Part shown: in pieces, positions 1 through 11,644 of the stretch | Layout of the letters: each line of letters opens with the position of its first letter | Numbering within the stretch: the first letter of the stretch is position 1 | From: Leptodactylus fallax | Taxonomy: Eukaryota; Chordata; Amphibia; Anura; Leptodactylidae | NCBI GenBank assembly: GCA_947044405.1 | Contig: CAMRHE010000205.1 | Span: 1,302,001-1,366,000 of the forward strand | Direction of reading: 5' to 3' | Length of the DNA stretch: 64,000 nt | The notes under the pieces: generated by a model | Told to the model about the DNA's origin: nothing | What the model saw: only the letters and a program-made list of their open reading frames with translations | The model's database searches: none | Translations under genes and position numbers: made by a program

Positions 1-483
1 GAGCTCTGATAGATGACAAAAGAGACAAGTCATGTTTAAAAAGGGAAACAACAAGGTTCCCTTTGAAAGTTACAAAATGATAAATACACAAGAATTAATA
101 TGTCTGATACCATTGTGTGGATATCCAAATATTACACTTTTATAATCTGACAACATGAAATTAAATTGTGAATCTCACATAAAAAAAAATTAACAGAGGT
201 TTCACAGTAGGCAACTTATTTTTTACCAAAGGCTCAGAATGGGTAAAAAAAAAAAAAGCAGCAATACTCACATTGACGGTCACTATCGACAGGCAGGAAA
301 TAAAAACTTAGCCAATCACTGGCTGCGGCAGTGACTGGTTATTTCCAGTATGTCAAGACCTAGGGAATTAGCAAGGGGAATACTTAGTGGGTTTTTTTTT
401 TTTTTTTTTTTTTTACACATTTAGAGCCCTTGATAAAACTTTCTTACCCTTCAGAAAAACACATTAAGAAATAAAAGATATGA

Positions 484-1473
484 TTAACCCCTTCAGGTCT
501 GAGCCCAAAAGTGCGTTAAAGACCAGGCCTCATTTTTCAAAACTGATATGTGTCACTTTATATGGCAATAACTTTAAGACGCTTTAACTTGCACAAGTGA
601 TTTTGAGAATGTTTTTTCGTGAGACATTGTACTTCATGTTAGTGGTAAACATTGATCAATATTTTTGTATTTATTTATAAAAATATAGGAAATTTGATGA
701 AAATTTGGAAAAAAAAAAAAAAAAAAAAAAAAAATCGCAATTTTCAAAATGTGAAATGCTTTGCTTTTCAAACAGATAGTCATACCACCCAAATAAGTTA
801 ATAAATATTATCTTTTTTTATATGTCCCACTAGGACACCTGAACCAACGATACTCTAATCGCTGATTCAGCACTACAGACTGCAATACACGTGTATTGCA
901 GTCTATACAGGAATTCAGCCTATGTAGACATAGGCTGATTTCCAGAGGTCCAGGCAGGATCAACCAGGTAGTGGGGGCTTCAGGCAGCCTGGGGTCACTG
1001 GCCAGACCCCGGGCTGCATATTATAAATATCGGCACCCCCCGATCTCGCCGCGGGGGGTGCCGGGGGCGGCAACATGGCGGAACCCCTTGGATGCCGCGG
1101 TCAAACATGACCGCGGCATCCAAGGGGTTAAAAACCCCGATTGGCACTGAGCGCCGATCGGAGGTTAAGGAGCAGAGTGTTAGCTGTCAGTTACAGCTAA
1201 CACCCTCTCCCAGTGCTGCTAGCAAACACTTAAAATGCCGCGGTCGCTATTGACCACGGCATTTTAAGGGTTAAACAGCGGGGATCGGTGTTATCACTGG
1301 TCCCCGCTGTTGCAGCGGGAGCCTGGCTGTCAAATACAGCCGGGCTCCCGCGGTGATCGCACGGGCTCTGCTTCTGAGCCCCCTCGATCACCATCACGTA
1401 CCTGTACGTGGGGATGCGGTAACTACCCACATTCTCCCACGTACATGTACGTGAGAATGCGTGAAGGGGTTAA
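484..1473. mobile_element. piggyBac-like non-autonomous element, 990 bp
   Basis: TTAA target duplications at 484-487 and 1470-1473 bound termini CCCCTTCA and TGAAGGGG. The interior has an AT-rich left half with a run of about 25 A's (710-734). The right half is GC-rich and made of successive hairpins: 880-903, 1083-1130, 1231-1272, and around 1278-1350. There is no transposase. The small open frames here (896-1150, 1230-1430, 1310-1498) follow from the palindromes and are not genes. The element lies in a SLU7 intron. Confidence 0.75.
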
Positions 1474-1570
1474 AAGAATGTTAGCTACACATCAATAACC
1501 TGGGTATATATGATACAAAACATGTAGCAACACACATGACCATATAAATAGCCACTGGTCTTTTTCTTAC

Positions 1571-1639
1571 CACTTGTTCTGAAAGTTTTCCTGAGGCCAA
1601 TTCCTCCTGAAGCTTTTGAGCCTTTAATGTACGTTTTGC
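1571..1639 (-). CDS. SLU7: SLU7 fifth coding exon, last one inside the window
   Basis: This 69-bp exon in phase 0 encodes [19 protein letters not shown] plus SEQV. Its acceptor is at 1640-1641 and its donor GTAAGAAA starts at 1570. Nothing resembling the next SLU7 exon was found between 1 and 1570, so the intron runs off the left edge. Confidence 0.9.
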
Positions 1640-4198
1640 CTTGAATGACAAATTGTGAGAAAAAATGGGTAGTTTTACCATCTTTACTACTAGAACTCCA
1701 TAGAAACCAAAATAGAATTTTGTGTAAGCAACAGAGATGAAACAACTGCAGGACAGACATTTGATCATTGCTAGTATAGTGTTCTGAAAGAGGTAACAAA
1801 TGAACATACCAAGTCAACTTTGGCATGTTCCTCAACGATTTTCATGTGTTCCTCTGGGTTGTAACCATTCCACCGGTCTCTCTTGCCATCATAGTCAAGC
1901 ATAAGCTGGGGTTGCTCAAATTCGTCTGGGGCAATGTTAGTTCCATTGAACTTTGCTCCAATTCTGCGAGGTCGCTGGAAAGAAAATATTTAAAAAAATG
2001 GATGAAGGAAGGAATCAAACTAACGTAAGTTGGATTGATCCACCTAATAAATATACATGAAGAGGAAAAAAAAACAAACAATGTAGGAAGAGTAGTACAT
2101 GCCATACAGACAAGGACACATACCAAAGGGCTTTACTCAACTTTGCAAAATAAAATATGAAACAGACTCACCTCAAAACAGTCTTTTTTTCTTGTGAGTC
2201 ATCGCACCGCAGTTCTCACAAGCGCCTTGGCGATATTTTGTTGCTATTGTTCCCTAAAGTGTAAAAAAGACAGAGGCTGCTTTACTTTTTCCTTACTATT
2301 CTAAAAGGTTGTCTGTACATTACAACCGATGCCTGCTGATGACAGAACACATAGATTGGAATATAAAACTAAACAAACCAATTTCTGATGTAAAATGTCA
2401 ATTTTTTTTTTTTTTTTAAAAACACACAGTCGTCCCGGATCCCGATTTCAGGCGACACACAACCCAGTGTCCACAGACTCAAGACGGACAGACTCTTCCA
2501 CCAGCTCATCTCTGATGAACACCTTCCTCCCTATCCTGTGCAAAGGAAGAAAACCATTGATCGCTGGCAGATGGCCAAGGGAGCCATGAACAGCAAGAAT
2601 GCAAAAAGTAGATGCACGCCATTGCAAGGATTTCAGTCTCTGCTCCTGCTGCACCAAATAAATTGTAATTGTATAAAACATATGACAAGAAGAAAAAGTC
2701 ATTAACCCATCCCTGGAATAAAGGTCTTTATCGCTACGTTATGCTGCCCTCAAATAGGGAAGGATAAACCATATGACAGATTTCCTTACGGTTCTTATAC
2801 TAATAGGCTAAGAGATTGCCAGAAGAGCTCACTGCTTGCTGATCAGAGTATTCCGGGAACCTCATTTTGAGTATTTGAGAAATTCATGGTAACAATTATT
2901 GCTATAGTTAAATTTGCAGCCAATAACCATTGGTGAAAACTGTGACAAAAAAAACAAAAACCCAAAAAAGGTCAGGGTTAACTATCACTATACCAAAAGG
3001 AAAAAGTAATTTTATGAAGCTGCATGACTGACCAGAGAATGCCCTCACATCCATAACATAAAGCAAGTCAATTTACATAAATTATGCCAACAGCATTAAA
3101 AAAAAAAAAAGGATGTCCATTACAGAAAATACATCTTATATATTCACCTCTCTAACTCCTTTCTTGTACCACTCTCCCATTGCTGTGTACTCTTTCTGCT
3201 TCTCATCCTGGGGACGCTGATGTTTTAATGTTGGCCTCTTAGATGGATCCACATACCATGGGACAGAAGAAATGTACTGAGGAATGTGTGGATTAATGTC
3301 TCTGGAAAAGGAGAAAAAAAAAAAAGTTAAATGGGAATGGATACTACATGTTTAATGCAGTTATTCTTAATGGGTTCTGGTGGTATATCACTACAATATG
3401 GTGATGGTATCTGATCAACAGCGTCACCTCCGCTGATCACTGAAATAAAGAGGCAGTTCTGCTATGAAGGTGCCTTACCAACAGGGCTGTGGAGTCAGTC
3501 GGAAAACATATTTCAATTATATTATATAATTATTATTATTATATTATTTAGATACATAGTTTGTTACATATTTACCTTTATTGGATTACAATCACTAGCT
3601 TTTTAATGAATTAAGGAGCTTTACTGCTTCTGACTGACCATGGCTGTCAGCAATTTATAAGGGAGTTGTAGCAGAAGGCCCGGTTCACATCTGTGTTCGG
3701 GCCATTCCGTTCCAGCAGTACTTTTCTCTCCGCATTTTTCGTGCGGAAACCACACGGACGCCATTATAGTCTATGGGGTCCGCCGCTTTCCTAAGGTAAA
3801 CGCTTTTTTATGCGGATTAGGTTTCCATTCAAGGGGTCCCCAAGCAGACCCCCCCGAACGGAAACCCATGCGCAGATGTGAACCGGGCCGTAGTCAGGCT
3901 GTGGAAAAATAAAGGCGATGGAGTCAGAGGTTTGGACTACTGACTCCACAGCCCTACTTGCCACTTTGTCTCCTGTAAGCTCCACCTGGCTTATTTGATG
4001 AAAAGCAGAGACATTTTACTGTAAGAGTGACACTTACTTTCCTTCTTCATCAACTTCTGCTGGGGCATTTCCCAGTTTTCTCTGCTCTTCCAACTCTTTT
4101 TTCTTTCTCCAGTCTTCCCGAGTCATCTTTTTGGGTTCATCCATCCCAGATGGGTCTACACCTCCCCCACTAGCCATGACATCTGTGCCACTGGACAT
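1571..4198 (-). CDS. SLU7: SLU7 pre-mRNA splicing factor, 5' half (partial, one frameshift)
   Basis: SLU7 acts in the second catalytic step of pre-mRNA splicing in the nucleus, where it helps select the 3' splice site. Five coding exons are visible: 4038-4198, 3148-3301, 2172-2253, 1810-1974 and 1571-1639. All have GT donors and AG acceptors. The start is the ATG at 4198; it is followed within about 20 codons by the family block [20 protein letters not shown]. Later family blocks are [15 protein letters not shown], the CCHC zinc knuckle CENCGAMTH, and [19 protein letters not shown]. The last exon seen reads [19 protein letters not shown]. The acidic and C-terminal parts must lie beyond position 1. 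Exon 2172-2253 is 82 bp where 81 is needed to keep frame (see its own entry). Identity is secure; the rest of the gene cannot be judged here. Confidence 0.95.
1810..1974 (-). CDS. SLU7: SLU7 fourth coding exon
   Basis: This 165-bp (55-codon) exon in phase 0 has its acceptor at 1975-1976 and its donor GTATGTTC starting at 1809. It encodes [19 protein letters not shown], then [19 protein letters not shown], then [16 protein letters not shown], all close to vertebrate SLU7. Confidence 0.93.
2172..2253 (-). pseudogene. SLU7: SLU7 zinc-knuckle exon with a 1-bp frameshift
   Basis: The exon opens in frame with [20 protein letters not shown]. On the coding strand the next bases are AAG followed by seven A's (complement of 2184-2190) and then GAC. 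Family members have three lysines and then DCFE, which needs six A's. The extra A makes the exon 82 bp and gives a TGA four codons after the run (K K R L F stop). The following exon (1810-1974) resumes the conserved protein in phase 0 only if this exon is 81 bp. The break falls between the His and the last Cys of the CCHC knuckle. SLU7 is essential and all other exons look intact, so a homopolymer assembly error or a segregating indel is more likely than a dead gene. Confidence 0.85.
2418..2700 (+). pseudogene. Unidentified coding-like stretch in a SLU7 intron
   Basis: One plus-strand frame stays open from the T-rich tract at 2401-2417 to about 2700. It has protein-like composition, for example [20 protein letters not shown], then [20 protein letters not shown], then [20 protein letters not shown]. 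An AATAAA follows at about 2657, and an A-rich stretch at 2690-2700. This resembles a 5'-truncated retrocopy of an mRNA 3' end. I do not recognise the parent protein. The minus strand is also open here (2448-2702), so chance is not excluded. Confidence 0.35.
3148..3301 (-). CDS. SLU7: SLU7 second coding exon
   Basis: This 154-bp exon has its acceptor AG at 3302-3303 and its donor GTGAATA starting at 3147. It encodes the conserved stretch from [10 protein letters not shown] through [17 protein letters not shown] to [10 protein letters not shown] and ends in phase 0. It contains no frame break. Confidence 0.93.
3483..3955. mobile_element. hAT-like repeat ending in AGGGCTGTGGAGTC, split by another element
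   Basis: The left end AGGGCTGTGGAGTC (3483) and the right end GACTCCACAGCCCT (to 3955) are inverted. The interior is AT-rich. A separate fold-back element (3677-3889) is inserted near the right end. Related copies lie at about 26880-27200, 31583-31880 and 32300-32560. The right terminal motif here is followed by flanking DNA without a clean target duplication. Confidence 0.55.
3677..3889. mobile_element. Fold-back element, GGCCCGGTTCACATCTG termini
   Basis: The termini GGCCCGGTTCACATCTG and CAGATGTGAACCGGGCC are exact inverted copies. The core near 3760-3785 contains ATTATAGTCTATGGGGTCCG, found again in other members of this family. It is nested inside the repeat at 3483-3955. No protein is encoded. 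Confidence 0.7.
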
Positions 4199-4210
4199 TT
4201 TTGAAACTCA
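4038..4210 (-). CDS. SLU7: SLU7 first coding exon
   Basis: The acceptor AG is at 4211-4212, followed by 12 bases of 5' UTR and the ATG at 4196-4198. The donor GTAAGTG starts at 4037. Coding length is 161 bp, ending after two bases of a Lys codon that is completed by the A at 3301. The N-terminus before the conserved [10 protein letters not shown] block is Ser/Gly rich and, from memory, unlike the mammalian one, as expected for a variable leader. Confidence 0.93.
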
Positions 4211-4954
4211 CTACAAAGATGAAAAAAAATAAAACATACATATTTGTCAATAAAACAAAACATCACTATTGCTTCAGGATTTTCCAAATAATCTGTGTTG
4301 TGTGTCCATGAGATTATATAGGATTTGTATCTAAAATGTATTCACAGTTTTCCCCTCTGCAAACACCATCTGCGATTCTCAGATCTCTCTGTGCTAGTTG
4401 TTACAATGTCTACCATACACTGCTTCCCTCTTTTACATATACCCATAGACAGCATCAACATGTAGGACATTACACAGCAGTACTGAGCAGTGTAGCTGTG
4501 ACTCCAGCTCTGACAGCAGAACACTTACTAAGAGCAGCAGCATCTGCAGGTCTCTCTGCAGCTGCTCCCCTCTCCTTCTGACTACAACAGGACCATCTGA
4601 TTATCTTATGTTGTATTTTAATCATTTTGTTCTCAATATAAAAATGCTAATTAACTTTCCCTTACAAAACTAAAATCCTATATAATACCATTTGAAAAAA
4701 AAAAACCGCAACAACAGAGCGACTGCCGCTGTAATCGCACAAGCTGTCAATGTGAACGCATCCTAAAGCCCGAAGCGCATAACAACCTCCCCCCTCACAG
4801 GCAGCACCTGTAGCGGGTGAGGGCCCGCACATGCGGAATAGCAGGTGATGTCACACACCGCGCACTACTAGTACCAGCTCAGAACCCGCCACCTGCCTAC
4901 CATGTGCCTACACAACCCTCAGCCAGGTACGATAGGTTTCCTCCCATAACTCAC

Positions 4955-5100
4955 CGTCCAGGAGGCGCTATCCCGCAGAAAAACGTAACCTGCGTATAAG
5001 CGAATCACAAAGCGGAAGTAAACATTTGCTCCCGGAAGTGACGCACGACGAGGCGCTATCCCGCTGACGTCGCAGGGACAGTAGGTGGAGCTATGACGTA
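4955..5100 (-). promoter_or_regulatory. SLU7 promoter and noncoding first exon
   Basis: On the minus strand a good donor, G|GTGAGT, lies at 4955/4954 and can join the acceptor at 4211-4212 to make a noncoding first exon. Just upstream are two ETS-type CGGAAGT motifs (5013-5019 and 5033-5039) and CRE-like TGACG motifs near 5084 and 5094. There is no TATA box, and local CpG density is high compared with the AT-rich flanks. This is typical of a housekeeping splicing-factor promoter. The exact transcription start cannot be set from sequence alone. Confidence 0.6.
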
Positions 5101-5199
5101 TAGCTGAGGATTGTCCTAAAATTCACGTTTATACCTCTATACCGAGATTACTGCGATGCAAACGATAGCAGAAACTGGGGCGGGAGCAGTGAGATTGGA

Positions 5200-5310
5200 G
5201 CACAGATCGCGCAGGCGCTAGTTCTCCTTTATTGACGGAGATAGCCGGCTACAGCACTCGGCTATCTTCGTCAGGTCTGTAAATGGAGTGACAACGCGCC
5301 TGCGCGACCG
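5200..5310. repeat. GC-rich fold-back sequence beside the SLU7 promoter
   Basis: The arms GCGCAGGCGC (about 5209-5218) and GCGCCTGCGC (about 5296-5305) are inverted, as are GATAGCCG and CGGCTATC in between. It could fold into a hairpin of about 100 bases. Confidence 0.5.
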
Positions 5311-5929
5311 CGGCATCATTCGAAGTGGAAGTGCGGAACCCCTGATCTCGTAACTGATGGGGGTTCAGAGAGGTGACAATCCTTAGGGTCTAAAGTTATA
5401 AAAAAAAACATAAAACGATTTTAAAATATAGGGCTCAAACCTGGCAAACAAGTACCATATACAGTGCATCACAGTTGTCATAGCAAACAATTAGGTTGTG
5501 TACATAAGGCTTTTATAGAAGTTATGTCAGTGAAAATCTCACTGAATCTACGCTGTCCTTGTGCAGCAGTTTCTTGTTCCTTCCTGTCTACAGACTACGT
5601 ATCGGCATTCGGTGGCCCTGTGACCACCATGTAGAATAACGTGGCTGGCTGCTCAGATTTTGGTAGGAAATGTCCCCTATTGCATCGAGCTTGTGGGTTT
5701 AATTCTCACAATAAAGAGACACGGGTCAGCATACTAGAAGGTGTATTAGGTAACAGTCCAGATGAAGTGGACAATCTAATGCTCAAATCAAGTGGTACTA
5801 GTTGTAACTGGCTGGTTTACTTGGCCGTGTCCAAGCTGAGGAAAATTCAGTCAGTTCAGTTGAGGTGGTAAATCCATCCGTCACACAGAATGGTTTTATC
5901 AGCACAGGTATGACCATGTGTAACTGCCC

Positions 5930-6086
5930 TTAAAGGGCTTGTGCCATTAAGTAGTGCCGGTAGCCTTATAACAGTGAATGGAGCGCTGGTCATGCAAGCG
6001 CACTGGCGTTCCATACACAAGGTAATCGGACCCCCTGCAATCTGTGGATAGGGTTTAAGTGTGACCTTAATGGCACAACCCTTTAA
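5930..6086. mobile_element. TTAA-flanked MITE, 157 bp
   Basis: TTAA lies at 5930-5933 and 6083-6086. The inverted termini are of the form AGGG(C)TTGTGCCATTAAG. No open frame is present. This is probably a short piggyBac-type non-autonomous element. Confidence 0.6.
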
Positions 6087-7038
6087 GGGTGAGTTCAGGA
6101 GAACAAATTTCAGTTACTCACAGCATTCCCTTATCATGTAAGTGGAGGTGCCAGTGGAAGACGTATTAAAGTCTCTTCATATGTAATTCACAGCACTCTC
6201 AAAATATCGCTGTTAGTAGAACACAATTTTATTGGGGACAGTGTCACAACATTGAAAAGGGCTAAATGAATTATACCTGCCAAAGTAAAGAGTACGGAGG
6301 TTGGGGCAAGGGTGCCAGTATCCTGCAGCGTCCTTATATAGTGGAGGAGGCTGATGGAACAAGCAAAGCTTAAAACATTTTCTACACTCTGGTCTACTCT
6401 ACCAGACACTCTAGTATACATTTGGTATGTTCTCGCGGACCAAATATATTACACTGGGGGCCTGATTTGGCCGTGGGCCAGAGTTTGAGACCTATGCTTC
6501 AGAGCATCCACCACTTACCCTTTCTTCACCACCTACCCTTCCACCTTATTGACACGGTCATTGTTTACTTTCGTGTTTACATACAAAAAAACGGATACAT
6601 TGATTTTAATGTATTCACTCAAAGTGCAGACATGCTCTATTTTGGTTCATTTAACTGATCGCAGATGCCCATTAGAATATAAGAGTCAGTGAAAAAAATG
6701 GAGAGCATACAGAAGTCATCTGTTTCGTGTCCATTTTCCATCAATCAAATGCAATACTAAATATAGCATTTTTTTTTTCTAAAAATGGATCATACATTTT
6801 TCAGGTATGTGAATAACTAATAAATCACTGGCAGCCAGAAAATCAGCATATCCACATTCTGCAGTAGAAAACACTGACAGCACACTAAGGCCTTCCTCTG
6901 TCACATACCTAGGCTAGGTTGAAATTTAGTTTTTAAAATCAGAACCAAATAAATAGAGTGAACGTGTGGTTGCAGGCTCTTATAACAGACCGATGCAATG
7001 CAGTGACATCATTGTTCTACTTGTTTGACAATCTGGGC

Positions 7039-7196
7039 CAGGGGTCCGCAACCTTCGGCATTCCAGCTGCTGTGAAACTACAATTCCCAACATGCTCCAT
7101 TCACTTCCATGGGAGTTCCAAGAACAGCAGAGCAAGTATGCATGCTGGGAATTGTAGTTTTACAACATCTGGAGTGCCGAAGGTTGCCTATCCCTG
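7039..7196. mobile_element. hAT-type MITE with 8-bp target duplication
   Basis: The termini CAGGGGTCCGCAACCTTCGG and CCGAAGGTTGCCTATCCCTG are inverted. The flanks ATCTGGGC (7031-7038) and ATCTGGGA (7197-7204) match at seven of eight bases. The interior also folds back (ACTACAATTCCCA and TGGGAATTGTAGT). It is a non-coding element of a type very common in frogs. Confidence 0.75.
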
Positions 7197-8089
7197 ATCT
7201 GGGATAATGGAAGAGGGCTGTATACTGGATACTGACCGATGCATGCCTTTCAACAATTTACTGTGTGGCTCAGTATTTTATAGCTATAGCCATAAGTAGT
7301 AGTCAGTATTGGTTTGAACATATTACCTCCGCCTGAGTCTTTTGATTGCTGTTTGATAAACCTATCCAGCAGAGGAGAGGCAGCCATGCATTCAAGAGAC
7401 TCTCTACAATGGCATCAATAGCAGATGCTGGCTCCATAACACCCATAGACTTCAGTAGAAGGACTACCGTTCCTATATGGTGTTGCTGTAGTGGGTCCTG
7501 TAGGATGCTTCTCAAAGGTATTACTAATTTTTTTGCCCTCAGTTCTTACTCCAGGCCTGTTAATTACACTAGTACAGGCTTCATGGTCTTCATTTACAGA
7601 AATCCAATGGGGCTGATATAGCTGCATCTTATAGGAAAGATCTGATCAATGACTCCAACCATAGAAACATCCAAAGGCCTAGCCCTATTGCTTTTCAAAG
7701 CTAAATGTGACTGATATAAACAAGTGGAATTATTTTTTCATTTTGACCCAGTACATATGAAGGAACTTGTGCTTAGCTGCCACGGGAGTGAACCTAGCTA
7801 TCTGCTGCCTGAGGCAAACTATAGAAAGGCGCCCCCTCCCCCCCCCCCAAAAAAAAAAAAAAAGAGTTTATACATTACTAGCACAATAAACGTAGAAAAT
7901 AAGATATAAAAACCATATCCATGGCTTACATACAAACTCTGCTTGACATTTTTGCACCTGGCAGTCATAGTCGTGGAATGTTAGGGGTTGCAATGTGAGT
8001 CTGACGGGTCAATGATGGAGTCTTAGGGCAACCTGGCAATCTCTGGTTGTGTGACAGGACCTCCTAATTAAAATTTTAGGCCAAGCCCC

Positions 8090-8440
8090 CACTTTACTGG
8101 CATTGTCCCCCATGTTTGCACATCAAAAATCTCCTTATTTGGCCAGTATAAGGCCCCCATTACTGGTCCCCACAGTATGCTGCCCCATTTACTGGTCACC
8201 GCACAGTATAACACCCCCTTTACTAGCCCCCACAGTACATTGCCTCCATTACTGGCTTCAACAGAATATTATCCCTTTTTAGGCCCAACACATAATATTG
8301 CCCTCTTCTTTTTGGCCTCCACACACAGTATATTGTCCGTTTTTAGGCCCCCACACATGTTGTGCTCTTCATTTTGGCCCTCACACAATATACTGCCCCA
8401 TTTTTTTTGGCTCCCACACAGCAATATATTAAGCAGGAGG
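8090..8440. repeat. Degenerate minisatellite
   Basis: Units of roughly 40-45 bp recur as variations of TTACTGGCCCCCACAGTATA...GCCCC. Copies are diverged by point changes and small indels. The open frames over it (8177-8461 plus, 8269-8475 minus) are repeat artefacts. Confidence 0.55.
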
Positions 8441-9529
8441 GAGCAAACTGATTGCAAATGAACCGGATCCAACACAAATTTTTGAAAGATTTCAGTCTTG
8501 ACCCAAACCTGAAACTTCCTCTTCAGGCCCTTCTTAGCCTCTCACTGATGTTTAACCTCACAGCAAACAGTCCACTTGCATCTGGCCCTATGGCAAGGAG
8601 GGAGTCATCATGGATTCAATGGTACAGTCCTGGATTTCAGACGCTGACCTTCTATCCCAGGTGGCAGACATTATGTCCTAATTTCAGCTTTGTCTACATC
8701 TATCAGCCCTGTACTCCGCCATTCACTCTGCAACCAATGCTGTCTCTGGCCAGAGACAGGACACAAATGAAATGGGGTGAGGTAAGGGTTTGTTTGATTT
8801 TTTAAATTTATTTTTATGACACAACTTCTGTATGGGGCCACTAAGGTGGCATTATAGTGTGTATAGTTTTGTCCCTACACAGTCTGTTACTGTTAGCACA
8901 GACTTGACATTGTCAGAGAATCTACAGATACACCACAACTGGTAACATCTGGTTGTCAATTTATTTATACAGTTCTAGTAGGATTTAACAGAGGAATCAG
9001 GCTCCAGAATTGTTATATTATGAGGATTATAATTATTCACATAAACCTGACAGGAAAATTGCAAGTAAAGGTAAAGCTTGGATTGTTATCCTTAGGATAT
9101 CCAATACCTCCCTCTAAAAACACCTGAGGACAAGAACATGTATAAGTCAGCTACTGGACTCGCACCAATTTGATCTAAAAAGGCAAGTGAAAAACATAAT
9201 CTTTGCATGAAATATTGGTGTGACACCATAAATGATGCATTTAGGGATAATATAAAGCATGCTTAAACTTTAATAAATCAGTAGTGTATGTGAAGGTAAC
9301 AAGGTCTTCATCTTGTCTGTGCTTTTTTCTCTTTGCATTTGGTGCATTCCTGTTTGTACGCAAGAGGTCTGCACACTGACAGATCAGTTTACAATAAAGT
9401 CTATGGAAAGGAGAGGAGGAGGGAGACACAGGACAGAGAGAGACATCAGACTGTCTAGCCTTTTTTGACTTGGATGTTACCAATCAATCCATTATGATGC
9501 CAGGGCCTCACCAACAAAGAAGTACTACC

Positions 9530-9770
9530 ACCAAACAAATGCCACTTTACTGTACACGTAATTCCCTCACCAGTGGCAACCAAATACTACAGTACAGGAC
9601 ATGTAATAACCATAGCAACACCAAACACCACATTGTAGCACAAAATACCTCCCCTACAGCTCCAAATACTAGAATACAGCAAAAATACCTCCCAGAAGAG
9701 TCAAACACCACAGTGCAGCACAAAATACTTCCCCTAATGGCAGGTACTGTCTCCCCCTTCCTACCTGTAA
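9530..9770. repeat. Degenerate tandem repeat, CAGCACAAAATACCTCCCC type
   Basis: Several diverged copies of a unit with CAAAATAC(C/T)TCCC and CCA(C/A)A(G/T)T lie in a row. No coding signal is seen. This is one of several low-copy minisatellites in the SLU7-C1QTNF2 spacer. Confidence 0.4.
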
Positions 9771-10514
9771 CCCACTGGCAGAAGCTTTATCCCTAAATAG
9801 CAGTATTCTCTGATGTTGGGACACATTCATTTGACAAGGGGAACAATAATATGCCCTTGTCAAATTATACATTTTTGGGAGGAATAACAATGTAGAGTTA
9901 AAAAAGGATGCTCCAGCAAATGCAATTTATTGAAGCAGACACATCAGGAGTAATGAAAGGTCACTAGTATTCAGCCCAAGATTAAGCTTGAGATATAACT
10001 AGAAAGAACCTACTCAGTTTTTTAAAATCTGTATCTTTCCCTATGGGTCTGTTCAAATGTGATGTGAGTAGAGCATAGATATGAGACCGTTATAGGACAA
10101 ACACAAGATACTTGGCAAAACTTTGCAAAGTTGTATGTACTGGTAAAAAAAAAAAGTATGTGGAAGTCCAAATTCTCCCTGCAATAGCATAATAGACCCC
10201 AAACAACGTCATTGTATAATTGAGAGAGTATAGTTATAGCCTATGTCTAAAGAGGGTAACTTACGGATTGGTTTGAATGGAGTGGGTGGTGAGAAATGCA
10301 CTCCCCTGCTCCATTCATTTCAATGGGTACGCTGCAGATCGCCAAAGTACAGCTTGTTGTTACAGAATGGCAAAGGTGGAAAATACATATTTGCACAGAT
10401 GTTCTGGATAAGGTGTCTACAAATAATTTAGTTTGCTGTGTTAAAGGGGTTTCCCAATGAAAGACATTTATGGCACATATGCTTGGTGCAAGCTCAGGCT
10501 CGGTTCAGTGAAAT

Positions 10515-10760
10515 CCAGACTGTCAGTGATGCTTGGGTTTTACAGAAAAACATAGCTCTGCGAGCTACTCTGTTTCTGTACCTCCCATTTCTATGGGAGG
10601 TACAGAAACAGAGTAGCGACAGAGTATGGCGACAACGTAGCTCACTGTTCATCACTGTTTCCATAACTCACAAACACTTCTATGGAAATTACAGAAAGAG
10701 TGTAGTTCAGAGAGCTGAGCTGTTTCTGTAAAACCCTACCACTGCTGACAGTCTGGATTT
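10515..10760. mobile_element. Fold-back element with perfect central hairpin
   Basis: The outer inverted ends are CAGACTGTCAGTG and CTGCTGACAGTCTGG. Inside is a near-perfect hairpin at 10562-10617 with arms of about 27 bases around TTTCTAT. There is no coding content. Confidence 0.55.
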
Positions 10761-11644
10761 CACTGTCAGCAGGGCTGGGGTAAGGGAGAGCTGGGCAGCA
10801 AAGGCTGTGGGGGTTCATTTTTAGAGATAGAAATGGGTTCCAGAAGTGGGACTCACATCTATCACATATTTATGGCATGTTCTGTGGCTATGCAATAAAT
10901 GTCTTTAATATTCCTTTAAAGTAAGGGAAAAGTAAAACTTTTATGTATTTTAAGCACATTTAATTAAAAATTAAGCCTTGAACTAGAGTTACTTATAATA
11001 TAAAACATGTAAATGATGGAAAGGCATAGGTAATGAGAATTCAGACTACTTACACTGTTACATTGTGCTGGAATGTATATCTGTTCTATAGTATGGAAGG
11101 GGTCAACATACTCTCCAACCATCTGTTTAGAACTCTGATTTCCTTTGTGACGTAACATGTAAAGAGAGCCCAAAGCCAATTACAACATCAGAAAAATATG
11201 TTTTGGCAAAGGCGAATGAAAAGGTTCAGGCTGAGGGGAAAACTGAGAGAATATGAGCAGATGGGATCGACTGTGCACATCATACCCAGGACAGCCTGAC
11301 AATGCCAGACACTCTCATCAGCTGAGGATTTCACCAACTACATGAGTGAGTGACACTGTGAAAACGACCGGCTGTTCATCATAGCTTTAACTGCCCTGTG
11401 TAAGTATGACAAGTATTTATACAAAGAATGGGAGGAAGGTTGAGAACGGTCAGTATGACATAGTAAGCAGAACAGAGTACAAAATGAGATGAAAACCAAG
11501 TGCTATGTCGTGTATTAGTGTAAATATTTTCTTAAGGTGCCTTGGGACTTTAAAGTAAAACTGCAGTCAATTCAATGTCTAAAGAACAGTTCTACAGATT
11601 TCAATGTGAGTAATGTCAGGCTGAGATACAGAAACCTTCAAGAA

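Noticed and set aside
7303..7627. Overlapping frames on both strands (60-90 residues)
   Set aside because: Open in three frames at once, with no recognisable family and no splice signals. It is possibly an old repeat.
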